Shown piece after piece: positions 41,893-51,510 of a stretch of DNA of 64,000 nt. The first letter of the stretch is position 1, and each line of letters opens with the position of its first letter. The translations under genes were made by a program, and so were the position numbers. The notes below the pieces were generated by a model. It was given only the letters and a program-made list of their open reading frames with translations. It did not search any database and had not been told where the DNA came from. Origin of the DNA: Alkalibacterium sp049389645 (GTDB taxonomy: Bacteria; Bacillota; Bacilli; Lactobacillales; Carnobacteriaceae_A); NCBI RefSeq assembly GCF_049389645.1, contig NZ_CP186540.1, positions 868,001 to 932,000 on the forward strand, written 5' to 3'.

Positions 41893-44010
41893 TTAATGTC
41901 TGAAATGACGCATCGCTGTGAACACCATTGCTATCCCGTGTTCGTTCGCTTTATCGATCGATGCCTGGTCTTTAACACTTCCGCCTGGTTGAATGATGGC
42001 TTGAATGCCATGTTCAGCGGCATACTCCACGCTGTCATCCATCGGGAAAAAGGCATCACTCGCAAGAACGGCTTCTTTTGCCTGTTCCCCCGCCTGTTCG
42101 ATTGCTATTTTCACAGCGCCTATCCGGTTCATCTGACCGGCACCAATGCCTAACGTCTGTTTGTCATTCCCAACGACGATCGCATTGCTTTTAACATGTT
42201 TAACGGCTTTCCAGTTTAATTTCATTGCCGCCAACTGTGCCTCAGTCGGTGCTTTTTCTGTCACAACTTTCCATTCAGGCGCTTCTTTTTCGTCGACCAT
42301 ATCTTGATCCTGAACCAGCAGGCCGCCTAAAACAGAGACCGTTTCTTTTCCGCCTTTTCTCGCTTCTGAAAAATCCAGTTCCAATAGCCTGACGTTTTTC
42401 TTTTTAGTTAATAGCTTCAAGGCATCTTCAGAATAACTCGGCGCGATGACGATTTCTAAAAAGATTTTGTGCAATTTTTCAGCTAAAGCTAAGGATACTT
42501 CTGCATTCACGACGACGATGCCGCCAAAGATCGACATCGGATCCGCTTCATATGCCCGGTCAAACGCTTCTTCGACCGTCTGGCCGATGCCAATACCACA
42601 AGGATTCATATGTTTGAGTGCGACGGCGACAGGCTCATCAAAATCACGGGCGATTCGAATCGCTGCATCTGCGTCTTTGATGTTGTTGAAGGACAATGCT
42701 TTCCCGTGCAGTTGCTTGGCTTTCGCTATAGAATAGCTTGAGGCCAGCGGTTCTTCATAAAAGACTGCTGTCTGATGACTGTTTTCTCCGTATCGCAGCG
42801 TTTGTTTATGGTCATACGTGTGTGTCACTGTTTCCGGTTCAGTTTCTCCAGTTAAAGCCGTTAAGTATTCAGCAATCAGCGCATCATAACTCGCTGTGTG
42901 TCGGAAGACTTTTGCGGCTAGTCGTTGTCTAGTTGCTATCGACGTTTCCCCGTTTGTTTCGAGTTCTGCGATCACCTCGTTGTAGTCGTTGGAATCGACT
43001 ACAACTGTCACTGAAGCAAAGTTTTTCGCCGCACTGCGCAGCATGCTCGGTCCGCCGATATCGATCTGTTCGATGGCTTCTTCAGGAGTCGTCTCTGTTT
43101 TTTTGATGGTTTCTTTGAATGGATAAAGATTCACACAGACAAAATCGATTGGTTGAATGTTGTGCTCGTCCATCGCCTTCATGTGGCTGTCCAGGTCACG
43201 GCGTCCAAGCAAGCCGCCGTGAATAAGCGGATGCAGTGTCTTCACGCGTCCGTCCATCATCTCAGGAAAACCGGTCACTTCTTCAATGGAAAGCGTGGAA
43301 ATACCCGCTTCATCTAAAACCCGCTTCGTCCCGCCGGTCGATATGATTTCTATGTTCTGTTTTACTAATGCTTTTGCAAAAGCTACTATGTCTGTTTTGT
43401 CTGATACACTAATGAGTGCGCGTTTCATAATGGCATGCTCCTTTTGCAGCTTTTTAATATACGTTTGAATGACTTCCGGAAACAACTCATGCTCGATTGC
43501 ATGTATTTTCCCTTCTAATAATTCTATCGCATCGCCTTGATGAATGGCAACTTTTCTTTGAGCCAGTACCGGACCTGTATCGATTCCCTCATCCACTAAA
43601 TGGACCGTTACGCCGGTTTCAGTCGCCCCGTCATTAAACGCATCTTCAATGCCCTGTCTTCCGGGGTATAGTGGCAAGAGTGATGGGTGGATGTTCACGA
43701 TTCTTTTCGGGTATGCTTTCAAGAGCGTGGCTCCAACGATCCGCATGTAGCCGGCCAGTACAATCAGTTCAACTGACGCGGCTTGCAGATGATCCAGTAC
43801 TTCCGTTTCATAGGCTGTTTTTGACTCAAACGCTTTCGGCCGAAAGGTGATAGCTGAAATGCCTAACCGTTCTGCTCTCTTTAAAACATAAGCTTCTGGT
43901 CGGTCACACACCAGCAAAGCGATTTCCGCTTCTACTTTGCCGTCCTTTACCGCCCTAACGATCGCCTCAAAATTCGACCCATTGCCGGAAGCAAAAATTG
44001 CTATCTTCAT
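41893..44010 (-). CDS. purN-purH: Fused PurN (GAR transformylase) and PurH (AICAR transformylase/IMP cyclohydrolase)
   Basis: One frame without a stop carries PurN (residues 1-195: IAIFASGNGSNFEAIV, AGYMRIVGATLL, NIHPSLLPLYPG, the catalytic Asp in DEGIDTGPVL) directly joined to PurH (MKRALISVSDKTDIV, the MGS-like cyclohydrolase domain, then the AICAR transformylase domain with DADAAIRIARDF, LKHMNPCGIG and the final AMRHFRH). Both halves are full length, so three activities using 10-formyl-THF or IMP closure sit on one chain. At the junction AAAAGGAG lies ten bases before the PurH ATG (43428), so separate PurH may also be made. The start at MKIAIF is 8 bp after purM; an earlier in-frame ATG (44085) would add 25 atypical residues. 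Confidence 0.88.
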   Translation of the reverse strand: MKIAIFASGNGSNFEAIVRAVKDGKVEAEIALLVCDRPEAYVLKRAERLGISAITFRPKAFESKTAYETEVLDHLQAASVELIVLAGYMRIVGATLLKAYPKRIVNIHPSLLPLYPGRQGIEDAFNDGATETGVTVHLVDEGIDTGPVLAQRKVAIHQGDAIELLEGKIHAIEHELFPEVIQTYIKKLQKEHAIMKRALISVSDKTDIVAFAKALVKQNIEIISTGGTKRVLDEAGISTLSIEEVTGFPEMMDGRVKTLHPLIHGGLLGRRDLDSHMKAMDEHNIQPIDFVCVNLYPFKETIKKTETTPEEAIEQIDIGGPSMLRSAAKNFASVTVVVDSNDYNEVIAELETNGETSIATRQRLAAKVFRHTASYDALIAEYLTALTGETEPETVTHTYDHKQTLRYGENSHQTAVFYEEPLASSYSIAKAKQLHGKALSFNNIKDADAAIRIARDFDEPVAVALKHMNPCGIGIGQTVEEAFDRAYEADPMSIFGGIVVVNAEVSLALAEKLHKIFLEIVIAPSYSEDALKLLTKKKNVRLLELDFSEARKGGKETVSVLGGLLVQDQDMVDEKEAPEWKVVTEKAPTEAQLAAMKLNWKAVKHVKSNAIVVGNDKQTLGIGAGQMNRIGAVKIAIEQAGEQAKEAVLASDAFFPMDDSVEYAAEHGIQAIIQPGGSVKDQASIDKANEHGIAMVFTAMRHFRH

Positions 44011-44020
44011 AGGCTTATTT

Positions 44021-45055
44021 TTATTCAAAGGTGATCGCCTCATCTTTATTTTCATGAATTTCGCCGATCGTAACGGCAGATTCACCCGCTTGAGCTAAGC
44101 TTTGGAGTACGGCTGCTTCATTTTCTGAAGAGACAGCCAGGACCATCCCGATGCCCATATTAAATATACCGTACATTTCTTCACGTTTCAGTTTGCCATG
44201 CTTTTCTAACAATGTGAATATACCAGGAATAGGCCAGGACCCTGTTTTAATCGTCGCAGAAAGGCCTTCCGGCAGCATGCGTGGAAGATTCTCGACAAAG
44301 CCTCCCCCAGTCACATGAGAAATGCCGTGCACCCAGTCCTTTTTCAGTAAAGGAAGAACAGATGATACATAGATTTTTGTCGGTTCCAATAACGCTTCCC
44401 CAAGCGTCTTGTCTCCCAATTCTTCAAATGTCGATTCATACGTGAATTTATTTTGAACAAAACAGATCTTTCTGACCAGGGAATAGCCGTTTGAATGGAT
44501 ACCGCTTGAAGCAATGCCGATCAGTTTGTCACCATTCTTGACGTGTTCAGGTGTCAAGAGACGACTCTTTTCGACAACGCCTACACAGAAGCCGGCGACA
44601 TCATACTCATTTTCCCCGTACATATCCGGCATCTCAGCCGTTTCTCCCCCGATCAACCCCGCACCTGCCTGGACGCACCCATCAGAAATGCCCGAAACGA
44701 TCTGTTCCATTTTTTCTGGAACGTTTTTCCCCGTCGCGATGTAATCCAGGAAGTAAAGCGGTTCGGCTCCCTGAGCTAAAATATCATTGACACACATGGC
44801 CACACAATCAATGCCGATCGTATCGTGTTTGTCCTGCTGGATCGCTATTAAAAGTTTAGTCCCTACCCCATCCGTTCCAGAAACTAAAACCGGCTCCTTG
44901 ACCTTTATTTTTGACAAATCAAACGTACCGCCAAAGCCGCCCAAAGCGCCCATCATTCCCAGTCGCTCGGTACGTTTCGCGTGTTTTTTGATGCGTTCAA
45001 CTGTTTCGTAGCCCGCTTCTACATCTACTCCTGCATTGGTGTAGGCATTTCCCAT
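44021..45055 (-). CDS. purM: Phosphoribosylformylglycinamidine cyclo-ligase
   Basis: The 344-residue AIR synthetase closes the imidazole ring using ATP. It shows AYTNAGVDVEAGYETVERIK at the start, VSGTDGVGTKLLIA near residue 59, IGIDCVAMCVNDILAQGAEPL near residue 83, LIGGETAEMP and the C-terminal ISHVTGGGFVENLPRML. The length is normal. It follows purF after 70 bp with AAGGAGGAG before the start. Confidence 0.96.
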   Translation of the reverse strand: MGNAYTNAGVDVEAGYETVERIKKHAKRTERLGMMGALGGFGGTFDLSKIKVKEPVLVSGTDGVGTKLLIAIQQDKHDTIGIDCVAMCVNDILAQGAEPLYFLDYIATGKNVPEKMEQIVSGISDGCVQAGAGLIGGETAEMPDMYGENEYDVAGFCVGVVEKSRLLTPEHVKNGDKLIGIASSGIHSNGYSLVRKICFVQNKFTYESTFEELGDKTLGEALLEPTKIYVSSVLPLLKKDWVHGISHVTGGGFVENLPRMLPEGLSATIKTGSWPIPGIFTLLEKHGKLKREEMYGIFNMGIGMVLAVSSENEAAVLQSLAQAGESAVTIGEIHENKDEAITFE

Positions 45056-45126
45056 TTAATAGCTCCTCCTTATATTCATCACTAACCCTATTATCTATAA
45101 CCTGTTTCTATTAGCGTCAGACATGA

Positions 45127-46578
45127 TCAAAACATTTGCGGATTGCTTTCTTTGATTTTATTTAATGTCGTCCTATAGTCGACTTCATAATCATACAACG
45201 GTGTCGGGTAGTCTCCCGTAAAGTAGGACATGCACAGTCCATTGTGAGGTGCGTCAAATTTCAATCCGATCGACTCGACGGTCCCTTCGATACTTAAGAA
45301 GGATAAACTGTCTGCACCGATTTTTTGGCGAATCTCTTCCACCGAATAATCAGCCGCGATCAGTTCTTTCTGGTTTTGGATATCGATGCCGTAAAAACAC
45401 GGGTATTTCAATGGCGGAGAAGAAATACGGACATGAACTTCCGCCGCTCCTGCCTCTTTCAGTAACTGAACGATGCGTTTACTCGTCGTTCCGCGCACGA
45501 TCGAATCATCGACCATGATCACCTTTTTCCCGGCCACGACGCCTCTAACGGCAGACAACTTCATGCGGACGCCCTGTTCTCTCAACTCCTGCGTCGGCTG
45601 AATGAACGTGCGGCCGACATACTGATTCTTGACCAGACCCATTTCATACGGGATGCCGCTCTCTTCAGCGTACCCACTTGCCGCAGACAACGAAGAATTG
45701 GGAACTCCGATAACCATGTCTGCATCCACTGGCGATTCTTTTGCCAGTCGTTTGCCCATGTTTTTACGTGCCGTGTGGACATTGACTCCACCGATGTTTG
45801 AATCCGGTCGGGCAAAGTAAATGAATTCCATTGAACAGATCTGCGTCACTGTCTGATCAGTATAGGTATCGATGGTATAGCCGGAATCATCTATAGTCAC
45901 TATTTCTCCTGGCTGAACGGAACGGATAAACTCTGCACCGACCACTTCTAGCGCACAGGTTTCACTCGCCAGCACATAAGCACCATTTTCCATTTGTCCG
46001 ATCGACAAGGGGCGAAATCCGTTTGGATCAAGCGCACCAATCAGCGCATCAGGAGTCAGCATCACATACGCAAAAGCCCCTTTTACTGTATTCAGACTTT
46101 CTTTGATGCGTCCCATCAACGTAGCCTGCTGGCTGCGCCTTATTAGATGCATCAGCACTTCCGTATCGGAATTTGAATGAAAAATAGCTCCCTTATCTTC
46201 TAATTCCTTGCGCAGGCTCAGCGCATTGATCAAATTGCCGTTATGCGCCAGCGCGATTTCTTCATCATGAAATTTGAATAAGAACGGTTGGATATTCAAA
46301 ATACTGTTGTTGCCGGCTGTACTGTAGCGGACATGTCCGATTCCTGCGTCGCCAGCCAGTCCTTGTAAGTCTCTTTCATCTTTGAACACTTCAGACAGTA
46401 ATCCGAGATCTCTATGCCCTTTCAAGCGACCCTTATGCTTCGTGACGATCCCGGCACCTTCTTGACCGCGATGCTGCAGACTGTGGAGTCCGAAGAAATT
46501 TAACTGCGCTGCATCCGAGTGTCCCCAAACTCCAAACACGCCACATTCTTCATTTAAACTTTTGACTTCAGCAACCAT
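45127..46578 (-). CDS. purF: Amidophosphoribosyltransferase
   Basis: PurF commits PRPP and glutamine to purine synthesis. From the ATG at 46578 (AAGGAGCGATTCC before it) the protein has 483 residues with a short propeptide ending before ECGVFGVWGH, the mature N-terminal Cys that acts as glutamine nucleophile. The PRPP motif VIMVDDSIVRGTTS lies near residue 350. It is the Bacillus-type enzyme with a propeptide; the cysteine pattern CSMEF and YPCFYGIDI fits the Fe-S containing class. It overlaps the purL 3' end by 25 bp. Confidence 0.96.
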   Translation of the reverse strand: MVAEVKSLNEECGVFGVWGHSDAAQLNFFGLHSLQHRGQEGAGIVTKHKGRLKGHRDLGLLSEVFKDERDLQGLAGDAGIGHVRYSTAGNNSILNIQPFLFKFHDEEIALAHNGNLINALSLRKELEDKGAIFHSNSDTEVLMHLIRRSQQATLMGRIKESLNTVKGAFAYVMLTPDALIGALDPNGFRPLSIGQMENGAYVLASETCALEVVGAEFIRSVQPGEIVTIDDSGYTIDTYTDQTVTQICSMEFIYFARPDSNIGGVNVHTARKNMGKRLAKESPVDADMVIGVPNSSLSAASGYAEESGIPYEMGLVKNQYVGRTFIQPTQELREQGVRMKLSAVRGVVAGKKVIMVDDSIVRGTTSKRIVQLLKEAGAAEVHVRISSPPLKYPCFYGIDIQNQKELIAADYSVEEIRQKIGADSLSFLSIEGTVESIGLKFDAPHNGLCMSYFTGDYPTPLYDYEVDYRTTLNKIKESNPQMF

Positions 46579-48785
46579 GGAATCGCTCCTTCCCAAATCT
46601 GTTTCAGTTCGTGCACGTTCAGTTCCAATTTTTCATCCTGCGTTTGAATCACTGCGATCCCTGTATCAGTCACTTCTCCGATTTCTGCTGCATCTGCTCC
46701 GAATAAAGCTTGGACGTTTTCAGCCGATTCCGGTTTAACTGACAAGACAAACCGCGAAGGCGATTCGGAAAACAGCCATTCTTTTGGCAGGTCTACTTTT
46801 ACATCTAGACCATATTCATTTGAGAATGCTGATTCTAGAATAGCCACGGCCAGTCCACCTTCAGAACAGTCGTGGGCACTTTCGACCCAGCCGTTACGGA
46901 TCGCTTTCAGCACTTTGTCTTGGATCATTTTTTCTTTCATTATATCAAAAGCGAACAATTCACCTTCGATTCTTCCCAATTGCATTTTCTGTAGTTCCGA
47001 CCCATTAAAATCAGCTTTTGTTTCGCCGATCGTAAAGATTTTATCGCCAGCTTTTTTGAAATCAGCCGTCGTAACATGATTCAAGTCTTTGACCAGTCCG
47101 ACCATTCCGATCATAGGTGTCGGATAAATCGCTTCCCCGTTGGTCTCGTTGTATAAAGAAACATTTCCTGAGATAACAGGCGTTCCTAATGTCTCACAGG
47201 CTTTGGCAATACCGTCTGCTGATGTCCAGAGTTCCCAGAACACTTCCGGCTTGTCCGGATTACCGTAATTCAGGCAGTCTGTAATAGCCAACGGTTCGCC
47301 GCCACTCGCCACAATGTTTCTGGCTGCTTCTGCCACTGCCATCTGTCCACCCATTTCCGGATTCAAGAACAGGTAACGGGCATTGCAATCCGTCGTCATG
47401 GCCAGTGCTTTTCGTGTGCCGCGGATACGTAAAACTGCCGCATCACTCCCGGGTCCAACCACTGTATTGGTTCGAACCATCGAATCAAAGGTCTCATAAA
47501 TCGATTTTTTAGACGCGATCGTCGGCTGCTGCAGGAGCTGTCTTAAAGTCACCCCGGCATTTTCAACAACAGGTTCGAAAGCTTTCATTTCTTTGAATCG
47601 CTGGATACGCGCAGGTTCGACATATTCTTTATGATAGACAGGCGCATCTTCCGCCAGGGCGTCAACGGGTAGGTCCGCGACCTGTACCCCTCTATGATAC
47701 AAACGGTATTGCCCATCATCTGTAACGTGTCCGATATTGACGGCATCGAGTTCATACCGTGAAAACAATTCTTTGACACGTTCTTCAGACCCTTTCGTCA
47801 CACAAATCAGCATGCGTTCCTGTGACTCGGACAACATCATTTCATAAGGGGTCATGTGCGTTTCACGCTGTGGCACGTCATCTAAATTCAGGACCAGTCC
47901 GCTGCCCGCTTTCGAGGCCATCTCAGCACTGGACGAAACCAGTCCGGCGGCTCCCATATCCTGAATGCCGACCAAAATATCACTGTGATCCTGGATCAGT
48001 TCCAGACACGCTTCCAACAACAATTTCTCCATAAACGGATCGCCGACCTGAATAGCTGAACGTTCGGATTCTTCGCCATCACTGAACTCTTCAGAAGCGA
48101 ACGTCGCACCATGGATCCCGTCTCGACCGGTTTTAGCGCCGACATACATGATCGTATTGCCGACTCCTTTAGCCTGTCCTTTTTGAATATCTTTATGATC
48201 GATCAGTCCGACACACATTGCATTTACGAGCGGGTTGCCTTTATAAACGGGATCAAAGCCGATTTCTCCACCGACCGTTGGAATACCGATACAATTACCG
48301 TATCCACCGATACCGGCCACAACTTCTTCCAGCAAGTATTTAGTTCGTTCATTATCCAGTTCACCAAAACGCAGGGAATCAAGCAACGCGATCGGACGCG
48401 CACCCATACTGAAAATATCACGGATGATGCCGCCTACACCGGTCGCTGCGCCTTCATATGGTTCGATCGCCGAGGGATGGTTATGGCTTTCCGCTTTAAA
48501 AACGACTGCCTGGTTATCACCGATATCTACGATCCCGGCGCCTTCTCCCGGCCCCTGAAGGACATGAGGCCCGTTTGTTGGGAATTTACGCAGAACCGGT
48601 TTTGAATTTTTATAAGAACAGTGTTCGCTCCACATAACTGAAAAAAGTCCGGTCTCCGTGTAATTCGGCAGACGACCCAGGATGTCTTCAGCTATCATGT
48701 GATACTCTTCATCAGTGAGTCCCCACTGTGCATAGATACGTTCGTTTTTAATCATTTCTGCTGAGGGTTCATGAATGGTTTTCAT
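46554..48785 (-). CDS. purL: Phosphoribosylformylglycinamidine synthase subunit PurL
   Basis: The 743-residue small-type PurL forms FGAM with PurQ and PurS. Marks include WSEHCSYKNSKPVLRKFPT near residue 50, KAESHNHPSAIEPYEGAATGVGG near residue 94, GIQDMGAAGLVSSSAEMA near residue 276 and the C-terminal SAHDCSEGGLAVAI. As usual for Gram-positives, the glutaminase (PurQ) is a separate protein encoded just upstream and overlapping by 4 bp. Confidence 0.97.
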   Translation of the reverse strand: MKTIHEPSAEMIKNERIYAQWGLTDEEYHMIAEDILGRLPNYTETGLFSVMWSEHCSYKNSKPVLRKFPTNGPHVLQGPGEGAGIVDIGDNQAVVFKAESHNHPSAIEPYEGAATGVGGIIRDIFSMGARPIALLDSLRFGELDNERTKYLLEEVVAGIGGYGNCIGIPTVGGEIGFDPVYKGNPLVNAMCVGLIDHKDIQKGQAKGVGNTIMYVGAKTGRDGIHGATFASEEFSDGEESERSAIQVGDPFMEKLLLEACLELIQDHSDILVGIQDMGAAGLVSSSAEMASKAGSGLVLNLDDVPQRETHMTPYEMMLSESQERMLICVTKGSEERVKELFSRYELDAVNIGHVTDDGQYRLYHRGVQVADLPVDALAEDAPVYHKEYVEPARIQRFKEMKAFEPVVENAGVTLRQLLQQPTIASKKSIYETFDSMVRTNTVVGPGSDAAVLRIRGTRKALAMTTDCNARYLFLNPEMGGQMAVAEAARNIVASGGEPLAITDCLNYGNPDKPEVFWELWTSADGIAKACETLGTPVISGNVSLYNETNGEAIYPTPMIGMVGLVKDLNHVTTADFKKAGDKIFTIGETKADFNGSELQKMQLGRIEGELFAFDIMKEKMIQDKVLKAIRNGWVESAHDCSEGGLAVAILESAFSNEYGLDVKVDLPKEWLFSESPSRFVLSVKPESAENVQALFGADAAEIGEVTDTGIAVIQTQDEKLELNVHELKQIWEGAIPWLLKSKV

Positions 48786-49465
48786 ACTTCTGTAGTCTCC
48801 TTTGCAAAGTTCTTGACCATCGACTCAAAAAAGCGCAGACCGTCACTTGATCCAAGCAAGTCTTCAACAGCTCTTTCAGGATGGGGCATCATACCAAGGA
48901 CATTGCCTTTTTTATTGATAATGCCGGCAATATTTTCGACCGACCCATTGGGATTTTCAGACGCATAGGTAAAAACGATCTGGTTATTGGCTTTTAAATC
49001 AGCCAGCGTGTCGTCGTCACAATAATAATTACCTTCGCCGTGAGCGATCGGGATGGTGAGAACTTCGTCTTGCTCATATTCTGAAGTAAATTTAGTATTT
49101 GTGTTTACCACTTTCAGCTCGGTCGTCTTGCAGATGAAATGCAAGTTTTTATTGCGCTGCAGGGCACCCGGGAGGAGACCGGCTTCGACTAGGATTTGAA
49201 AACCATTGCATGTTCCAAACACAAGTTTTCCTTCATCAGCGAATCGCTTCACTTCACTCATGACATTGGAAAAACGGGATATTGCGCCACACCTCAGATA
49301 ATCTCCATATGAAAAACCACCAGGAAGGAGCACCCCGTCAAAGCCAGCTAGACTTGTTGCGGTATGCGGAACATATTCTGCTTCTTCGCCCACACCGTCT
49401 CTAATTGCATGAAGCAGATCGACATCACAATTGGAACCGGGAAATTGAATCACTGCAAATCGCAT
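48782..49465 (-). CDS. purQ: Phosphoribosylformylglycinamidine synthase subunit PurQ
   Basis: The 227-residue class I glutamine amidotransferase supplies ammonia to PurL. It has FAVIQFPGSNCDVD at the start, LPGGFSYGDYLRCGA near residue 50, the nucleophile in VFGTCNGFQIL near residue 87 and the His-x-Glu in MMPHPERAVED near residue 197. It overlaps purL by 4 bp and follows purS by 2 bp. Confidence 0.97.
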   Translation of the reverse strand: MRFAVIQFPGSNCDVDLLHAIRDGVGEEAEYVPHTATSLAGFDGVLLPGGFSYGDYLRCGAISRFSNVMSEVKRFADEGKLVFGTCNGFQILVEAGLLPGALQRNKNLHFICKTTELKVVNTNTKFTSEYEQDEVLTIPIAHGEGNYYCDDDTLADLKANNQIVFTYASENPNGSVENIAGIINKKGNVLGMMPHPERAVEDLLGSSDGLRFFESMVKNFAKETTEV

Positions 49466-49467
49466 GC

Positions 49468-49728
49468 TTAAACCGTCTCCTTTACTTCTTCGATTTCATA
49501 ACGGTACGTTTCCATGACCACATTAGCCAGCAGCTTGTCACACACTGTTTCGATGACCTCTTCGACTGAACGTTCTTCATGTTTGGACACCTTTATTTCA
49601 AAATATTTGCCGATGCGGATATCGTCGATTTCATCAAACCCCATTCGATGAACGGCACCTTTGACCGCTTCACCTTGAGGGTCCAAAATAGATTCTTTAT
49701 AGGTTACATAAACTTTTACGTTATACAT
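49468..49728 (-). CDS. purS: Phosphoribosylformylglycinamidine synthase subunit PurS
   Basis: The 86-residue bridging subunit holds PurL and PurQ together. It shows VKVYVTYKESILDPQGEAVKG and VHRMGFDEIDDIRIGKYFEI, the PurS core. It lies 15 bp after purC and 2 bp before purQ, with AAGGAGTAGTG before its start. Confidence 0.95.
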   Translation of the reverse strand: MYNVKVYVTYKESILDPQGEAVKGAVHRMGFDEIDDIRIGKYFEIKVSKHEERSVEEVIETVCDKLLANVVMETYRYEIEEVKETV

Positions 49729-49743
49729 GCGTCACTACTCCTT

Positions 49744-50454
49744 TTAAAGTTGGTTTAAGCGATTCAATACTTCCTGGTACAAGGGAATGATGTCTCCACG
49801 GTCTTGTCTGAAAACATCCTTATCCAGGCTATCGTTCGTCTTTAGGTCCCATAAACGACACGTGTCTGGTGAAATTTCATCAGCCAGTATGATAGTGCCC
49901 TCTTTTGTTTTTCCGAATTCCAGTTTGAAGTCAACCAGTCTGATTCCTGCTTGTTTGAATAAAGATATCAATGCCTGATTTATGTGTCGTGCCTGTTTCT
50001 TCAATTCTGCCACTTCTTCTTCCGCCGCAAGTTCAAGTGCCAGAACATGATCATCGTTGATCAATGGATCGTTCAGAGCGTCTTCTTTCAAATAAAATTC
50101 CAAGACTGGAAACGGCAGGTCTTTTCCTTCTTCTACGTCTAAACGCCTGGAAAAGCTTCCCGCTGCAACGTTTCGTATCACTACTTCCAGTGGAAACATT
50201 TCTACCTTTTCAATGGCCTGATCCGTGTCGGACAGTCGCTCGATGAAGTGACTGGGAATACCTTTTTCCTTCAACTTTTCAAAGATCAGACTCGTGATTT
50301 GATTGTTCAGTTCACCTTTACCTGCTATGGTTTCTTTTTTCGCTCCATTGCCTGCGGTGGCCTGGTTTTTATAGGTGACCCATAATACATCGGGTTCAGT
50401 GGTTTCAAATAGTTGTTTTGCCTTTCCTTCGTAAAGAATCCCTCTTTTTTCCAA
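49744..50454 (-). CDS. purC: Phosphoribosylaminoimidazole-succinocarboxamide synthase
   Basis: The 236-residue SAICAR synthetase condenses CAIR with aspartate using ATP. Signature blocks are LYEGKAKQLFETTEPDV at the N-terminus, EVVIRNVAAGSFSRRL near residue 91, VDFKLEFGKTKEG near residue 175 and LADEISPDTCRLWD near residue 190. It is the first gene of the operon, with AGTCGAGGAGGAGT just upstream. Confidence 0.96.
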   Translation of the reverse strand: MEKRGILYEGKAKQLFETTEPDVLWVTYKNQATAGNGAKKETIAGKGELNNQITSLIFEKLKEKGIPSHFIERLSDTDQAIEKVEMFPLEVVIRNVAAGSFSRRLDVEEGKDLPFPVLEFYLKEDALNDPLINDDHVLALELAAEEEVAELKKQARHINQALISLFKQAGIRLVDFKLEFGKTKEGTIILADEISPDTCRLWDLKTNDSLDKDVFRQDRGDIIPLYQEVLNRLNQL

Positions 50455-50784
50455 CAGAATACTCCTCCTCGACTTATCTCTTAAACACGAACATTAGGCG
50501 CAATTAATTTAAGCATCGTTCTTATCTATCAATGTGTCTTCATCATAATTAATATAATTCTATGAGTCAACCTTTCTGTGGATATTTTCTTTTAATTTTT
50601 GTCTATCGTTCGTCTTTTATCCTTAATCATTCTTTTAAATTAACAAAATTCAACAAAGCGGCGTTAAAAGCGAATATCATTCTCATATACAGTAAAAATC
50701 TGCAATAAAATGAGCTTGATGATTTAGTGCATAGATTAAAGCACAAGCTTTCGGTTTTTCACCGGAAACTTGTGCTCATTATGC
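50455..50784 (-). promoter_or_regulatory. Purine operon promoter and PurBox-like sites
   Basis: On the minus strand TTGACT-17 bp-TATGAT (50542-50570) predicts transcription start near 50535. About 75 bp upstream of it lies AAAGACGAACGAT (50605-50617, 10 of 13 to AWWWCCGAACWWT), the distance used by activating PurR in lactococci. A second site, AAACACGAACATT on the plus strand (50483-50495, 11 of 13), lies in the 5' leader. No purine riboswitch was recognised in the leader. The hairpin at 50739-50777 belongs to the amino acid transporter. Confidence 0.55.
50739..50777 (-). terminator. Terminator of the amino acid ABC transporter operon
   Basis: A long stem of GCACAAG plus TTTCGG/CCGGAAA around a short loop follows the ATPase stop codon by 8 bp on the minus strand. 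Confidence 0.7.
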
Positions 50785-51510
50785 TTATAATACTTTTGCT
50801 AAAAAATCCTGTGTGCGTTCATGTGTCGGATGACTAAAGATATCTTCCGGTTTACCTTGTTCGACGATATATCCACCGTCCATAAAGAGCACACGGTCGG
50901 CCACTTCTCGGGCAAAACCCATCTCATGTGTGACCACGACCATCGTCATTCCCGATCGGGCTAGATCTTTCATGACTTTCAACACTTCTCCAACCATCTC
51001 AGGATCGAGCGCCGATGTGGGTTCGTCAAACAGCATCACATCAGGATCCATCGCCAAGGCACGGGCAATCGCTACACGCTGCTGCTGGCCACCGGATAAA
51101 CTGGCAGGATACGCTTCGACTTTGTCTCCCAGACCCACTTGTTCAAGGAGCTCTACCGCTCTCTTGTCAGCAGCGTCCTGCGAGATCCCTTTCGACTTGA
51201 CCGGCGTAATCGCCAAATTCTGTTTAGCCGTCATGTGGGGGAACAAGTTAAACTGTTGGAACACCATGCCCATTTTTTGACGCAGCTGATTGAGTTCCGT
51301 TTCTTTTAACCCGGTCAGAGTCGTGTTCTCAAACACGATCTCCCCATCAGTTGGTTCTTCAAGCAAGTTCAAACAACGAAGAAAAGTTGATTTGCCGGAA
51401 CCCGAAGGTCCGATCACTACAACCACTTCTCCTTTTTTAATTTCTTCATTGATATCCTTTAACACAACATTTTTTCCAAATGATTTTTTTAAATGATTTA
51501 CTTTAATCAT
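50785..51510 (-). CDS. Polar amino acid ABC transporter ATP-binding protein (GlnQ-like)
   Basis: The 241-residue ATPase has Walker A GPSGSGKST near residue 34, the Q-loop FQQFNLFPHMTAKQNL, the signature LSGGQQQR near residue 136, Walker B VMLFDEPTSALDPEMVGEVL and the switch His VVTHEMGFA. It is the PAAT type that drives glutamine, arginine or cystine uptake. It overlaps the fused binding-protein/permease gene by 8 bp, so the two form a complete importer. Confidence 0.92.
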   Translation of the reverse strand: MIKVNHLKKSFGKNVVLKDINEEIKKGEVVVVIGPSGSGKSTFLRCLNLLEEPTDGEIVFENTTLTGLKETELNQLRQKMGMVFQQFNLFPHMTAKQNLAITPVKSKGISQDAADKRAVELLEQVGLGDKVEAYPASLSGGQQQRVAIARALAMDPDVMLFDEPTSALDPEMVGEVLKVMKDLARSGMTMVVVTHEMGFAREVADRVLFMDGGYIVEQGKPEDIFSHPTHERTQDFLAKVL

